Notes under the pieces: generated by a model
Told to the model about the DNA's origin: nothing
What the model saw: the letters and a program-made list of their open reading frames with translations, nothing else
Database searches by the model: none
Shown: positions 52,795 through 60,923 of the stretch, one piece after another
Layout: every line of letters starts with the position of its first letter
Position numbering within the stretch: the first letter of the stretch is position 1
Assembly: GCA_017432885.1 (NCBI GenBank)
Contig: JAFRIE010000018.1
Coordinates: forward strand, 124,001 to 188,000
From: Erysipelotrichaceae bacterium
Lineage (GTDB): Bacteria > Bacillota_I > Bacilli_A > Erysipelotrichales > Erysipelotrichaceae
Reading direction: 5' to 3'
DNA: 64,000 nucleotides
Position numbers and translations under genes: made by a program

Positions 52795-53025
52795 CTAATC
52801 GGCAATATAAGGTAATAATGCCATCTGGCGCGCTCTTTTGATCGCTGTTGACAGCATTCTCTGATACTTGGCGCTTGTGCCGGTAACACGTCTTGGAGTG
52901 ATCTTTCCATTTGGAGAGATAAACTTCTTTAACAGTTCGACATCTTTATAATCGATATATTCGATTTTGTTTTTTGTAAAGTAACAGACTTTTTTATATC
53001 CTACTCTTTGTTTTCTGAAAGCCAT
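52795..53025 (-). CDS. rpsR: 30S ribosomal protein S18
   Basis: 76 residues; [37 protein letters not shown] and [13 protein letters not shown] are the S18 signature. Downstream of ssb with 19 bases between and a GGAAA ribosome binding site. Confidence 0.97.
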   Translation of the reverse strand: MAFRKQRVGYKKVCYFTKNKIEYIDYKDVELLKKFISPNGKITPRRVTGTSAKYQRMLSTAIKRARQMALLPYIAD

Positions 53026-53044
53026 GGTTTTTCCTTTCTAATTA

Positions 53045-53527
53045 TCAATAAAACGGCAGATCATCACTGGAAATATCCAGCGAAGGCGTATTTGAGAAAT
53101 CAAGGTCATCATCAGGATAACCGGGATCTGCTGCCGGTGTGAAAGTCTGATTCTGCGGTGCATAGGTGCTGTTCCCGGTAGATGCAGACATTCCGTTTCC
53201 TGTTCTGCTTGATATGATCTGTACGTTGTCGGCTACGACTTCTGTGACATAGACTTTACCGTTCTGTCCGTCATAGCTTCTCGTCTGTATCCTGCCTTCC
53301 ACGGATACGATCGTTCCTTTTCCTGCATAGTTGGAAAGAAAGTCGGCAGACTGTCTCCAAGCGATGCAGTTGATGAAATCGGCACTCTGTCCTCCTTGCT
53401 GCTGTGACTGGAATCTCCGGTCTACGGCAACCGTGAAGCTACATACAGAGGCGTTTGAATTGGTTTTTCTTAATTCGATGTCTTTTGTCAGACGACCAAC
53501 CAGTACGACCCGATTCAGATTGATCAT
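53045..53527 (-). CDS. ssb: single-stranded DNA-binding protein
   Basis: 160 residues. OB-fold INLNRVVLVGRLTKDIELR and INCIAWRQSADFLSNYAGKG, a Gln/Pro-rich spacer, and the acidic tip DISSDDLPFY that recruits partner proteins. Its ATG overlaps the rpsF stop by one base. Confidence 0.97.
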   Translation of the reverse strand: MINLNRVVLVGRLTKDIELRKTNSNASVCSFTVAVDRRFQSQQQGGQSADFINCIAWRQSADFLSNYAGKGTIVSVEGRIQTRSYDGQNGKVYVTEVVADNVQIISSRTGNGMSASTGNSTYAPQNQTFTPAADPGYPDDDLDFSNTPSLDISSDDLPFY

Positions 53528-53829
53528 TATTTCTGTCCTTTTTTCTCATCGGTTGAGATGGTCATCAGTCTGACGATATCGTTGTTGATACCCATTAAAC
53601 GCTTGAACTCATTTAAGCCATCCACGTCTACAGTATAAGTAACTACAACATAATATCCTTTAGACATGTGATCGATTTCATAAGCGAAATCTCTCATGCC
53701 CCAGTCGTCAACATTGTCGATCGTGCCGCCATGCTGTGTGATGATGCCATGCATCTGCTCTACTAATGCAGCTCTTGCAGCATCGTCAAGACTGGACTTG
53801 ATGATATACATAGTCTCATATTGTTTCAT
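53527..53829 (-). CDS. rpsF: 30S ribosomal protein S6
   Basis: 100 residues. YETMYIIKSSLDD at the N-terminus and DDWGMRDFAYEIDHMSKGYYVV are S6 hallmarks. First gene of rpsF-ssb-rpsR, start after AGGAGGT. Confidence 0.97.
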   Translation of the reverse strand: MKQYETMYIIKSSLDDAARAALVEQMHGIITQHGGTIDNVDDWGMRDFAYEIDHMSKGYYVVVTYTVDVDGLNEFKRLMGINNDIVRLMTISTDEKKGQK

Positions 53830-53892
53830 TCTTTTACCTCCTTCTGGACTAACGGTCTATTGCTAGACAAGGAATAGTTGTTTCTATTCGCT
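53830..53892 (-). promoter_or_regulatory. rpsF 5' leader, possible S6:S18 autoregulatory element
   Basis: The leader follows a TGTTATAAT extended -10 (53903..53898). It contains a stem-forming stretch with TCTAGCAATAGACCGTTAGTCC just before the AGGAGG. The S6:S18 complex is known to bind a CCG-bearing bulge in rpsF leaders; the position and the ACCG fit, but the fold was only judged by eye. Confidence 0.45.
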
Positions 53893-53936
53893 TGATTATT
53901 ATAACAAATATCTTAAAAAATGTGCAATAAAGATTT

Positions 53937-53942
53937 TATAAT
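53937..53942 (+). promoter_or_regulatory. TATAAT -10 box of rqcH, leaderless spacing
   Basis: TATAAT, six bases (ATTGGT), ATG. No Shine-Dalgarno sequence. Confidence 0.6.
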
Positions 53943-53948
53943 ATTGGT

Positions 53949-55574
53949 ATGGCTTTAGACGGGATCATTTTAAGCAAGATCAAAGAGGATCTGGAGACTT
54001 TCCTTCCGATCCGGATCAACCGTATTTCACAGACCAGTGCGACAGAAGTCGTTTTTAACGTACATGCGGATAATGTTAGAACGAATCTGGTTATTTCTTT
54101 GCATTCCAACTACAATCATATCTGTCTATCGAACAAGAATTATACGACCTACAATGATCCTTCCACTTTTGTCATGGTTCTTCGAAAATATCTGCTGAAC
54201 GGGATCATTTACCGGATCGAACAGCTTTATTACGACCGTTATCTGCTGCTGCATGTCAGAGCAAAAGACGAGCTTTACGATGAAAAAGAATACGTTCTTT
54301 CCGTTGAACTGATGGGCAAGTACGCCAACCTGATCCTGGTTTCAAAGGAAAACAGGATCATCGATGCCTTGAAGAAAATACCGCCGTATGAAAATACCAG
54401 AAGGACCATCCTTCCAGGTGCTGTTTTCACGCTTCCGGAAAAGCAGAACAAGCAGGATCCTTTCTATCCTTCCGGTATCGACTTTGAAGAATCTCTGGTC
54501 AAACAGATCCAGGGTTTCTCCAGACTGCTGGAGAACGAGATCCGTTTCCGGATGAATCATGAAAGTTATGAAGAGATCATGGGACAGATCCGGCAGTCCA
54601 GAAATCTATATCTAAGCAAGATCTCTGATAAATATGAATTCCATGTCATCCCATTGTCACATTTAGGCAGTGAAGCGGTATGCTGGCCGATACAGGAAGG
54701 ACTCGATGAAGTCTACTACCGGGACGATGAAAAGGAAAGAATCCGGAACATCTCCGATGATCTTTTCAAAGTCGTTAAAAGACAGATCAGACATTATGAA
54801 ACAAAGATCCAGAAACTGAATCTATCGCTGGAAGAGGCTCTGAATCTGCAGGGAGACAAAGAAAACGGAGATCTGCTTTATACTTATGAAGATCTTGAGA
54901 GAAAAGGATTGAAGGAGCTTGAACTAAGCGATTTTAACGGAGAAACGAAACGGATCTCTTTGGATCCGAAATTATCTGTTAAAGCCAATGCCGGTAAATA
55001 CTATTCCCAATATCAGAAAAAGCGAAAAGGAAAGAGCCATATCGAAGAACAGATTGCTATTGCTGAAAACGAGCTGGAATACTTTGAATCCGTCAGTGAA
55101 CAGCTTTCGATTGCCGATTACGCGGATGCCCTTGATATCAGAGAGGAACTGGCAAAATACGGCTATCTGAGAAAGAGTATCTCGAAAAACAAGAAAAAGA
55201 AAAAGGTCAATCTTTATCAGATCGAACTGGATGGACAACAGATCACGTTTGGAAAAAACAATATTCAGAATTCTTATCTGTCTTTTGAATATGCCCGGAG
55301 CAACTTTACCTGGTTTCACGCCAAACAGTTTCACGGTTCGCATGTCGTAGTCAACACCGACCATCCGGACGAGAAAACCATCCGGGTCTGCGCCAATCTG
55401 GCTGCCTATTATTCAAAAGGACGTTATTCTTCTTCTGTGCCGGTCGACTATTGTCTGGTCAGAGACTTGAAGAAAGTAAAAGGTGCGAAATCCGGTTTCG
55501 TCACCTTTAAAAACTATAAAACGATCTATATTGATCCGGTGGAAGACAAGAATCTAACGGTTCGTGTTATTTAG
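53949..55574 (+). CDS. rqcH: RqcH / Rqc2-type NFACT protein
   Basis: 541 residues. NFACT-N at the start (MALDGIILSKIKEDL), central coiled coil, and NFACT-R at the C-terminus (YARSNFTWFHAKQFHGSHVVV). RqcH adds alanine tails to peptides stuck on 50S subunits; it has also been called fibronectin-binding protein. TATAAT at 53937-53942 lies six bases before the ATG with no ribosome binding site. Confidence 0.93.
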   Translation: MALDGIILSKIKEDLETFLPIRINRISQTSATEVVFNVHADNVRTNLVISLHSNYNHICLSNKNYTTYNDPSTFVMVLRKYLLNGIIYRIEQLYYDRYLLLHVRAKDELYDEKEYVLSVELMGKYANLILVSKENRIIDALKKIPPYENTRRTILPGAVFTLPEKQNKQDPFYPSGIDFEESLVKQIQGFSRLLENEIRFRMNHESYEEIMGQIRQSRNLYLSKISDKYEFHVIPLSHLGSEAVCWPIQEGLDEVYYRDDEKERIRNISDDLFKVVKRQIRHYETKIQKLNLSLEEALNLQGDKENGDLLYTYEDLERKGLKELELSDFNGETKRISLDPKLSVKANAGKYYSQYQKKRKGKSHIEEQIAIAENELEYFESVSEQLSIADYADALDIREELAKYGYLRKSISKNKKKKKVNLYQIELDGQQITFGKNNIQNSYLSFEYARSNFTWFHAKQFHGSHVVVNTDHPDEKTIRVCANLAAYYSKGRYSSSVPVDYCLVRDLKKVKGAKSGFVTFKNYKTIYIDPVEDKNLTVRVI

Positions 55575-56279
55575 GTACTGTTTCAGTTTCTTTACTTCAT
55601 ATGGTTTCAGAAGGCGGTATTCACCGCTTTTTAAACTGCCCAGTTCAATATTCGCCTCTTTGATACGATGAAGTCTTGTGACGGTGTAACCGATCGATGC
55701 AAACATTTTTCGTATTTCCCGGTTCTTGCCTTCATGGATCGTCACTTCCAGAAAGGAAGTATAGCGGTTTTCGTTCCTTCGAAGTAGTTTTACTTGAGCC
55801 GGAGCACTTATATAGTCTTCAATTACGACTCCCTTTTGCAGTCTTTCAATTTCTTCTGTCCGAATTAAGCCGTCTATCGTTACTTCATAGGTCTTTTTAA
55901 TCTCGAATTTCGGATGGATCAGCTTCTGCATCAGTTCACCGTCATTGCTTAAAAGAAGAAGACCGCTGGAATCAAAATCCAGTCTCCCCAACGGAAACAG
56001 ACGGTATTGACATGCGATCAGATCGGTAACAGTTTTTCTTCCTCTATCGTCAGAAACCGCCGAGATCACATTCTTAGGTTTATTTAAAAGATAGACGACC
56101 TTTTCTTCTTTTTTCAGCGTTCTTCCGTCTACTTTGATCTCGTCTTCAGGATCCGCCTTAATGCCAAACTCCGTCACGATCCTGCCATTGACCGATACTT
56201 TTCCTTCCCGTATCAGTTCTTCGGCTTTTCTTCTGGAACAGATCCCGCTTCCTGCAATAATCTTCTGAAGTCTCTCCAT
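55554..56279 (-). CDS. rluB: 23S rRNA pseudouridine synthase (RluB type)
   Basis: 241 residues. N-terminal S4 domain (MERLQKIIAGSGICSRRKAE), catalytic LFPLGRLDFDSSGLLLL, and EGKNREIRKMFASIGY. Convergent with rqcH (21-bp overlap). The conserved S4 start fixes the 5' end, which leaves an unusual 67-bp overlap with the upstream glucosaminidase gene. Confidence 0.93.
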   Translation of the reverse strand: MERLQKIIAGSGICSRRKAEELIREGKVSVNGRIVTEFGIKADPEDEIKVDGRTLKKEEKVVYLLNKPKNVISAVSDDRGRKTVTDLIACQYRLFPLGRLDFDSSGLLLLSNDGELMQKLIHPKFEIKKTYEVTIDGLIRTEEIERLQKGVVIEDYISAPAQVKLLRRNENRYTSFLEVTIHEGKNREIRKMFASIGYTVTRLHRIKEANIELGSLKSGEYRLLKPYEVKKLKQYLNNTNR

Positions 56280-58891
56280 TGTTTCTTTTCCTTGTTGTCG
56301 AGAATATAGTACACAATGATGCCGATGACACCGCTGACTGAAAGGATCAGCACCGTCAGCATATCCATGTTGATTCTGTGATTGTCGTAACCCATGTTTT
56401 CGTATGACAAGTCTTCTGCCGTATCTTCAAAATCATAATGATTAAGACCCGGCATCTTTAAAATCTCATAAGCACCCGGTTCACTGACTAGAAACTGGAT
56501 ATAGTTTTCTGTCTGCGTCGTTCTGCACTTCAAAACATCTCCATCCGAATTCAAATGATAGACGGAATAAACCGTCTGTTCCTCCTTGTCTTCGATATCC
56601 AGCTGGACGATCAGCGGCCCTTGTAATTCAATATCCTGATAATTGAAGCGAAAAGAGAGGTCGATCCCGTCCACCTTTTCAAATCCGTACCCCTGTGCGA
56701 TCTGAAATATCCTATCCTCATCGGTAAAGTCGATCTTATCTACAATAATGTAATAGGTATCTTTTACCAGATGAAACGTTTTCCGATCCGGCAAAGAAAG
56801 ATCCAGACCGGAAAAAGACAGATCATAGTTCTCTGTCTGATCCTGAATGACATAGTTTCTGTCACTCTTTTCTCTTAATGCCTGATCGATCTTACGGATC
56901 TTTGCGAAAGAAAGATTCAGGTCAAGGCCTGTATTCTGCTTCTTCAGCAGTAAATAGTTTTCTTCCTTGATAGCCGTCAGGATCCGGTTTCGCTGCTCCG
57001 ACAGTTCCTTTGAGAACGTCGCTTCCCATATCGTTTCTACGCCGTTGTAGGTTACGGTAAGCTCCTGTTTCCCCGGTATGCCACTGTCATATGCTCCAAG
57101 CATGTCAGTATTCAGTGGAACTGTCTGTTCACTGCCGTCTTCATAGCAAACAGTCAGATAAACACCCTTCAGGTCAATGTCCCGGTACAGTTCAAAAACA
57201 CTTTCCTGATCATGTTTTACTTCGATCTTCTCGATCTTACGGTACTGGGCACGCAACTGCTCATCATAGCCACAGAATTCATAGCCTTCTCTAAACGGAA
57301 TGATTTCAGGCACATCATCGCTTTCCCTCAGTTTTAGATCCAGAGAATGGCTGCCGATAAATGAACCCTCTTGAAAATCATAAGCAAGTATCTTATAACT
57401 GTTTTCATGGATTTTTTCCGGATTCAGGATAATATCAAAACTTTCTTTCGAAACATAGGCCACAGATTTTTCAAAATCATAGAAACGGTTTTCATCAAAA
57501 CTGTCATCGATCTGTATTTTATAGGCATTTTCCGTTTCTTCCAGTACGGTATAAGATAGAAGCTGTATATCTCTTAACACATACAGAAGCTCATCCTGCT
57601 GTTCATCCCGATAAAAAGAAACTCTTTGCCTGTCTTTTATGATTCCGACCGCATATGCGTTCTTATCTTTTTTTCCCAGTGCCTTATCGATACGGTAATA
57701 TGCAGCTGCGCTTTTCTCTCCATAATACGGATCATAGGAATAGTTTACATTGATACCGCACAGTTTATTGCCGTAGAAAGTTCCGCTGTAAAAACTCTTT
57801 AAATGACTGGAGAATAAAGCGGAAATAAAGTGCTTCGCATGGCAGCGGATGGATGTATCGATACTATTGTAACGTTCCGTTTCTCTTTCTATTTGAGAAT
57901 CATAGGCAGCATTGTAGTACAGCTTGTTTGAAAGAAAGGACGACTCGCAACGGCCGAAAGAAGACTCGTATAAGGCCGATCCTAAAAGCATTGCCGCATT
58001 GGCACCATAGATATTCTGATACGCAACAAAACTTTCCGCACTGCCATAGAGTTGGGAAGAACTGATCTCATCGGCTGCACCGTCTCCATCTGTGTCACTG
58101 TAACGGGTCAGACGGGATCTGATTCCTAAAACGATATTCAGATAATATTCCAGTTCAGCTGCCGAATAATTACTAAGGCTGCGATGCGGAAGGAACTGAT
58201 AATAGTTGTAATAAGCTTCCTCGTTCAGAGCATTCTCTTTTTTTCCATCGCGTAAATCATCGATCATCGAAAGATAATTATCATAAAAATAATGTCCGTC
58301 ATAACTGTAATAGGTTATGCCTTCTTTCATAAAAGGTAAGGCGTCATCCAGAACGATGGAATAAGAATAGTAATCCTTGTCAAGCCGTGTTCGGATCTGA
58401 TGTACAAGCTGGCCGTTTATAAGAACATAGGAACTGAGCATTGGATCCGTTTCTTCGTATGGATGAAGTACGACTTTATCGGCAGGAACACTTCCCATGT
58501 CGTCTGAAAGTAGAAAATAGACTTCCTTACCGTCACTGCTGCTGTAAAGATAAGCCCCGTCGATCCCGTAGCAGCCGTTCAGATAGTCATCCGTGTCTTT
58601 CAATTCCGAATAATAATCAATACCCAGACTGCATGCCTTGTCCGTTAGAAATTCGACATAGCCATATTCCATATGAACGACCCGTTCGCCGTCCGTTAGA
58701 AGCAGATTGTCATATCCTTCTAAGTTTTCTTTGTAGAAGTCGTACGCCTGTACATAACTTGAAAAGGACTGATCCAGTCCGCTGTTCTTGTCTTTCACAT
58801 GATACGGCTCCTCTTGGGCATAAACAGGCATAAAGCCAAGAAAACAGAAGAAACAGATCAGTGATAGAAAAAAACTATGAAGATTCTTCAT
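56213..58891 (-). CDS. large membrane-anchored glucosaminidase-type cell-wall hydrolase
   Basis: 892 residues. Signal peptide ending near PVYAQ. A glucosaminidase/lysozyme-like domain lies near residues 290-400 (AMLLGSALYESSFGRC, with candidate catalytic Glu). A bacterial Ig-like domain (KQELTVTYNGVETIWEATF) follows near 590-630, and a C-terminal transmembrane helix (MLTVLILSVSGVIGIIVYYIL) with a charged tail. Similar to LytD-like autolysins. TAGAAT (58903..58898) lies six bases before the ATG, without a ribosome binding site. Its last 22 codons overlap rluB. Confidence 0.8.
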   Translation of the reverse strand: MKNLHSFFLSLICFFCFLGFMPVYAQEEPYHVKDKNSGLDQSFSSYVQAYDFYKENLEGYDNLLLTDGERVVHMEYGYVEFLTDKACSLGIDYYSELKDTDDYLNGCYGIDGAYLYSSSDGKEVYFLLSDDMGSVPADKVVLHPYEETDPMLSSYVLINGQLVHQIRTRLDKDYYSYSIVLDDALPFMKEGITYYSYDGHYFYDNYLSMIDDLRDGKKENALNEEAYYNYYQFLPHRSLSNYSAAELEYYLNIVLGIRSRLTRYSDTDGDGAADEISSSQLYGSAESFVAYQNIYGANAAMLLGSALYESSFGRCESSFLSNKLYYNAAYDSQIERETERYNSIDTSIRCHAKHFISALFSSHLKSFYSGTFYGNKLCGINVNYSYDPYYGEKSAAAYYRIDKALGKKDKNAYAVGIIKDRQRVSFYRDEQQDELLYVLRDIQLLSYTVLEETENAYKIQIDDSFDENRFYDFEKSVAYVSKESFDIILNPEKIHENSYKILAYDFQEGSFIGSHSLDLKLRESDDVPEIIPFREGYEFCGYDEQLRAQYRKIEKIEVKHDQESVFELYRDIDLKGVYLTVCYEDGSEQTVPLNTDMLGAYDSGIPGKQELTVTYNGVETIWEATFSKELSEQRNRILTAIKEENYLLLKKQNTGLDLNLSFAKIRKIDQALREKSDRNYVIQDQTENYDLSFSGLDLSLPDRKTFHLVKDTYYIIVDKIDFTDEDRIFQIAQGYGFEKVDGIDLSFRFNYQDIELQGPLIVQLDIEDKEEQTVYSVYHLNSDGDVLKCRTTQTENYIQFLVSEPGAYEILKMPGLNHYDFEDTAEDLSYENMGYDNHRINMDMLTVLILSVSGVIGIIVYYILDNKEKKQWRDFRRLLQEAGSVPEEKPKN

Positions 58892-58897
58892 AGTTAA

Positions 58898-58903
58898 ATT
58901 CTA
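58898..58903 (-). promoter_or_regulatory. TAGAAT -10 box of the glucosaminidase gene, leaderless spacing
   Basis: TAGAAT, six bases (TTAACT), ATG, lying between the sortase stop and the hydrolase start. Confidence 0.5.
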
Positions 58904-58917
58904 CAACAAATCACCGA

Positions 58918-59829
58918 TTAATAGTACTCAACCGAAAGTTCTTTAAACACCAGGATCTCAAACAGTTCCCCGGTATAGCCCGAGATGCAGGTCTGCAGCG
59001 TCAAGGTCTTATCAGAAGTCGTAAGTTCTACTCCCGTATCATAAAGCTGTTCTTTCTTAATGCTTTCGATGTACTTCTCATAATAACCCGCATCATAGGA
59101 ATTATTGTTATAGTCGTCATAATCATAATCGGTACGCCAGTACTGCATGTCTCTGAAGAAACGGTCCTGCGTAGCATCGAACTCATAGACGACAGCCAGA
59201 ACATATGTTCTGATTTCTTTTTCCAGGATCAGTTTTAGATAGCGGTTGGGCATGTAGTTCTTTTCTTCCAGAAACAGCTCCAAAGGTGTAAAGGCTTTTG
59301 TTCTGCTTTCATCGTTCCAAACCGAAAAATGATGTCCATAAACGATCAGATTCTGATCATAGATCGTATTACGGTAATCCATAAAAGTTGAACCGCCGTG
59401 ATCATTGTAGTCATATTCGCCGGTCTTCCAGTATGTCCAGATATAGACATCATTGCCGGTATATCCTTCCGGATCACTGACCAGTCTTCCATCTTCTGTA
59501 TAAAACCTGTAAGGTTCTCCATTTTCCTTGTATACCGATTTTGCTTGAACAAAAGAAACATCGATAATGCCTGAATCGAAGACGATATCGCCAACATAAT
59601 CTTCATTGATCTTCTTGTTTTCCTGCCATTTTTCTTTTAACAGGAGTTTCTCTGCCGCAGCTGCTTCATCTTCCGGATCCGTTTCCGGTTCTACATCTAT
59701 GACCGGCTGTGGCTGTACTGCCGGGCCTAGATCAATGATATCGAGAACGATCAATGCAAAAAAAGTCAGCAGCAGGACTGTGATGGTCGATACGATCGCA
59801 ATCAGTGTTTTCTGTTTATTCTCGTTCAT
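58918..59829 (-). CDS. class B sortase-like protein with altered catalytic Arg position
   Basis: 303 residues. N-terminal anchor (IAIVSTITVLLLTFFALIVLD), a Pro/Glu-rich linker, then the sortase domain. Catalytic His is in LIVYGHHFS (about 166) and Cys281 in LTLQTCISGYTG. In Staphylococcus SrtB the essential Arg stands ten residues after the Cys; here that residue is Glu291. No LPxTG-like or NPQTN-like substrate is evident among the neighbours. Activity is uncertain. Overlaps the VanY-like gene by four bases. Confidence 0.85.
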   Translation of the reverse strand: MNENKQKTLIAIVSTITVLLLTFFALIVLDIIDLGPAVQPQPVIDVEPETDPEDEAAAAEKLLLKEKWQENKKINEDYVGDIVFDSGIIDVSFVQAKSVYKENGEPYRFYTEDGRLVSDPEGYTGNDVYIWTYWKTGEYDYNDHGGSTFMDYRNTIYDQNLIVYGHHFSVWNDESRTKAFTPLELFLEEKNYMPNRYLKLILEKEIRTYVLAVVYEFDATQDRFFRDMQYWRTDYDYDDYNNNSYDAGYYEKYIESIKKEQLYDTGVELTTSDKTLTLQTCISGYTGELFEILVFKELSVEYY

Positions 59830-60836
59830 TCTTCAACAAAGCAGGCATAGTATTCATCATAAGTAATGCCTCGTCTGTATACATCTTCGGCAATTTGTCT
59901 GCCAAGATAGCGCAGCTGCCAAGGTTCTCCCTGATAACCGGTTATTTCCGTCTTGTCTTCAGGATAACGGATAATAAAGCCGTACTTCCAGCAGTTTTCT
60001 GCCAGCCATCGGGATGCATCCGTAAGGTAAAAATCGTCCAAAGAATAGCCTGGGATACTAACATCCAGGCATAGACCGCTCTGATGCTCTGAGTGACCGG
60101 GTCTTGCTGAATAAGTGTCTACGATCTCTCTTGGATCATAACGCAGATATTTCTCATAGAGGCCTTTCTGGTAGTCATAGGAACGGTATGCAGAGACAAC
60201 CTGTAAATTATATCCTAGATCCAATGCATCTTTATAAAGCGACTTGTAGGCTTCATAGACTTCTTCTCTAAGCATTCCTTTTCCTAATCCGGAATCGACA
60301 TAAACCAGATCATCCGGTTCATAGTCGGCAGGAAGCTGATAATACTTGTTTATCAGCATGAGATAATCTTTGGATAGATCCGTCGGCATGATATCGGAAT
60401 ACAGTTCCTTATATCTTTTTGTGTTCACGATTTCCAGAACATCCCTGACATCGGAATAAACTTCCAGATACTTCAGGTAAAGATCTTCGTTCTTTTCAAG
60501 ATAATAATCGCTGCCGTAGAGTTCTTCCAGCCTTGCTGCAAGATCTTCATTCAGTATTCCTTTGTTTACCATATCGATAATCTTTCCCGTATCAAGTCTT
60601 CCGTAATAGGAAAGATACGCATCCAGCTTTTCTTCCTGAAACCATGGGGCATTGATAAACTCCAATGCCTCATTCCCGTATTCATCATTAAGAAAACGTT
60701 CCAGATTCTCCTCTTTCAACTGCAGTATCAATTCTATTTCTTCTTCCTGATAGCCCTTGTCGGCTAGCAACTGCCGGTTGGACTTCTGGCAGGAACAAAG
60801 ATTCAGCATCAGCAATAAAATCAGTAAAAATTTCAT
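59826..60836 (-). CDS. VanY/LdcB-like M15 carboxypeptidase lipoprotein
   Basis: 336 residues. Lipobox LCSC with Cys16. A helical N-terminal half (20-170) is followed by the M15B domain: SAYRSYDYQKGLYEKY, RPGHSEHQSGLCLDVS (zinc His251 and Asp258) and EPWQLRYLG. The third zinc ligand is normally the His of EPWH but is Gln307 here. It would trim the terminal D-Ala of stem peptides if active. Neighbour of ddl and murF. Confidence 0.85.
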   Translation of the reverse strand: MKFLLILLLMLNLCSCQKSNRQLLADKGYQEEEIELILQLKEENLERFLNDEYGNEALEFINAPWFQEEKLDAYLSYYGRLDTGKIIDMVNKGILNEDLAARLEELYGSDYYLEKNEDLYLKYLEVYSDVRDVLEIVNTKRYKELYSDIMPTDLSKDYLMLINKYYQLPADYEPDDLVYVDSGLGKGMLREEVYEAYKSLYKDALDLGYNLQVVSAYRSYDYQKGLYEKYLRYDPREIVDTYSARPGHSEHQSGLCLDVSIPGYSLDDFYLTDASRWLAENCWKYGFIIRYPEDKTEITGYQGEPWQLRYLGRQIAEDVYRRGITYDEYYACFVEE

Positions 60837-60839
60837 CTG

Positions 60840-60923
60840 CTACACCGCCAGAGACAATAACGATATTACGAACATCATAACGATGATCAGGATCACAAGG
60901 AATTTCTTAAGTGATTTTCTCAT
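60840..60923 (-). CDS. 27-residue hydrophobic membrane peptide
   Basis: A short frame, MRKSLKKFLVILIIVM followed by MFVISLLSLAV: a basic N-terminus then one hydrophobic helix. Its ATG overlaps the ddl stop (ATGA) and its stop lies three bases before the vanY-like ATG, so it sits as a coupled gene in a ddl-peptide-vanY operon. No ribosome binding site of note. It could also be a chance frame serving only to couple translation. Confidence 0.45.
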   Translation of the reverse strand: MRKSLKKFLVILIIVMMFVISLLSLAV

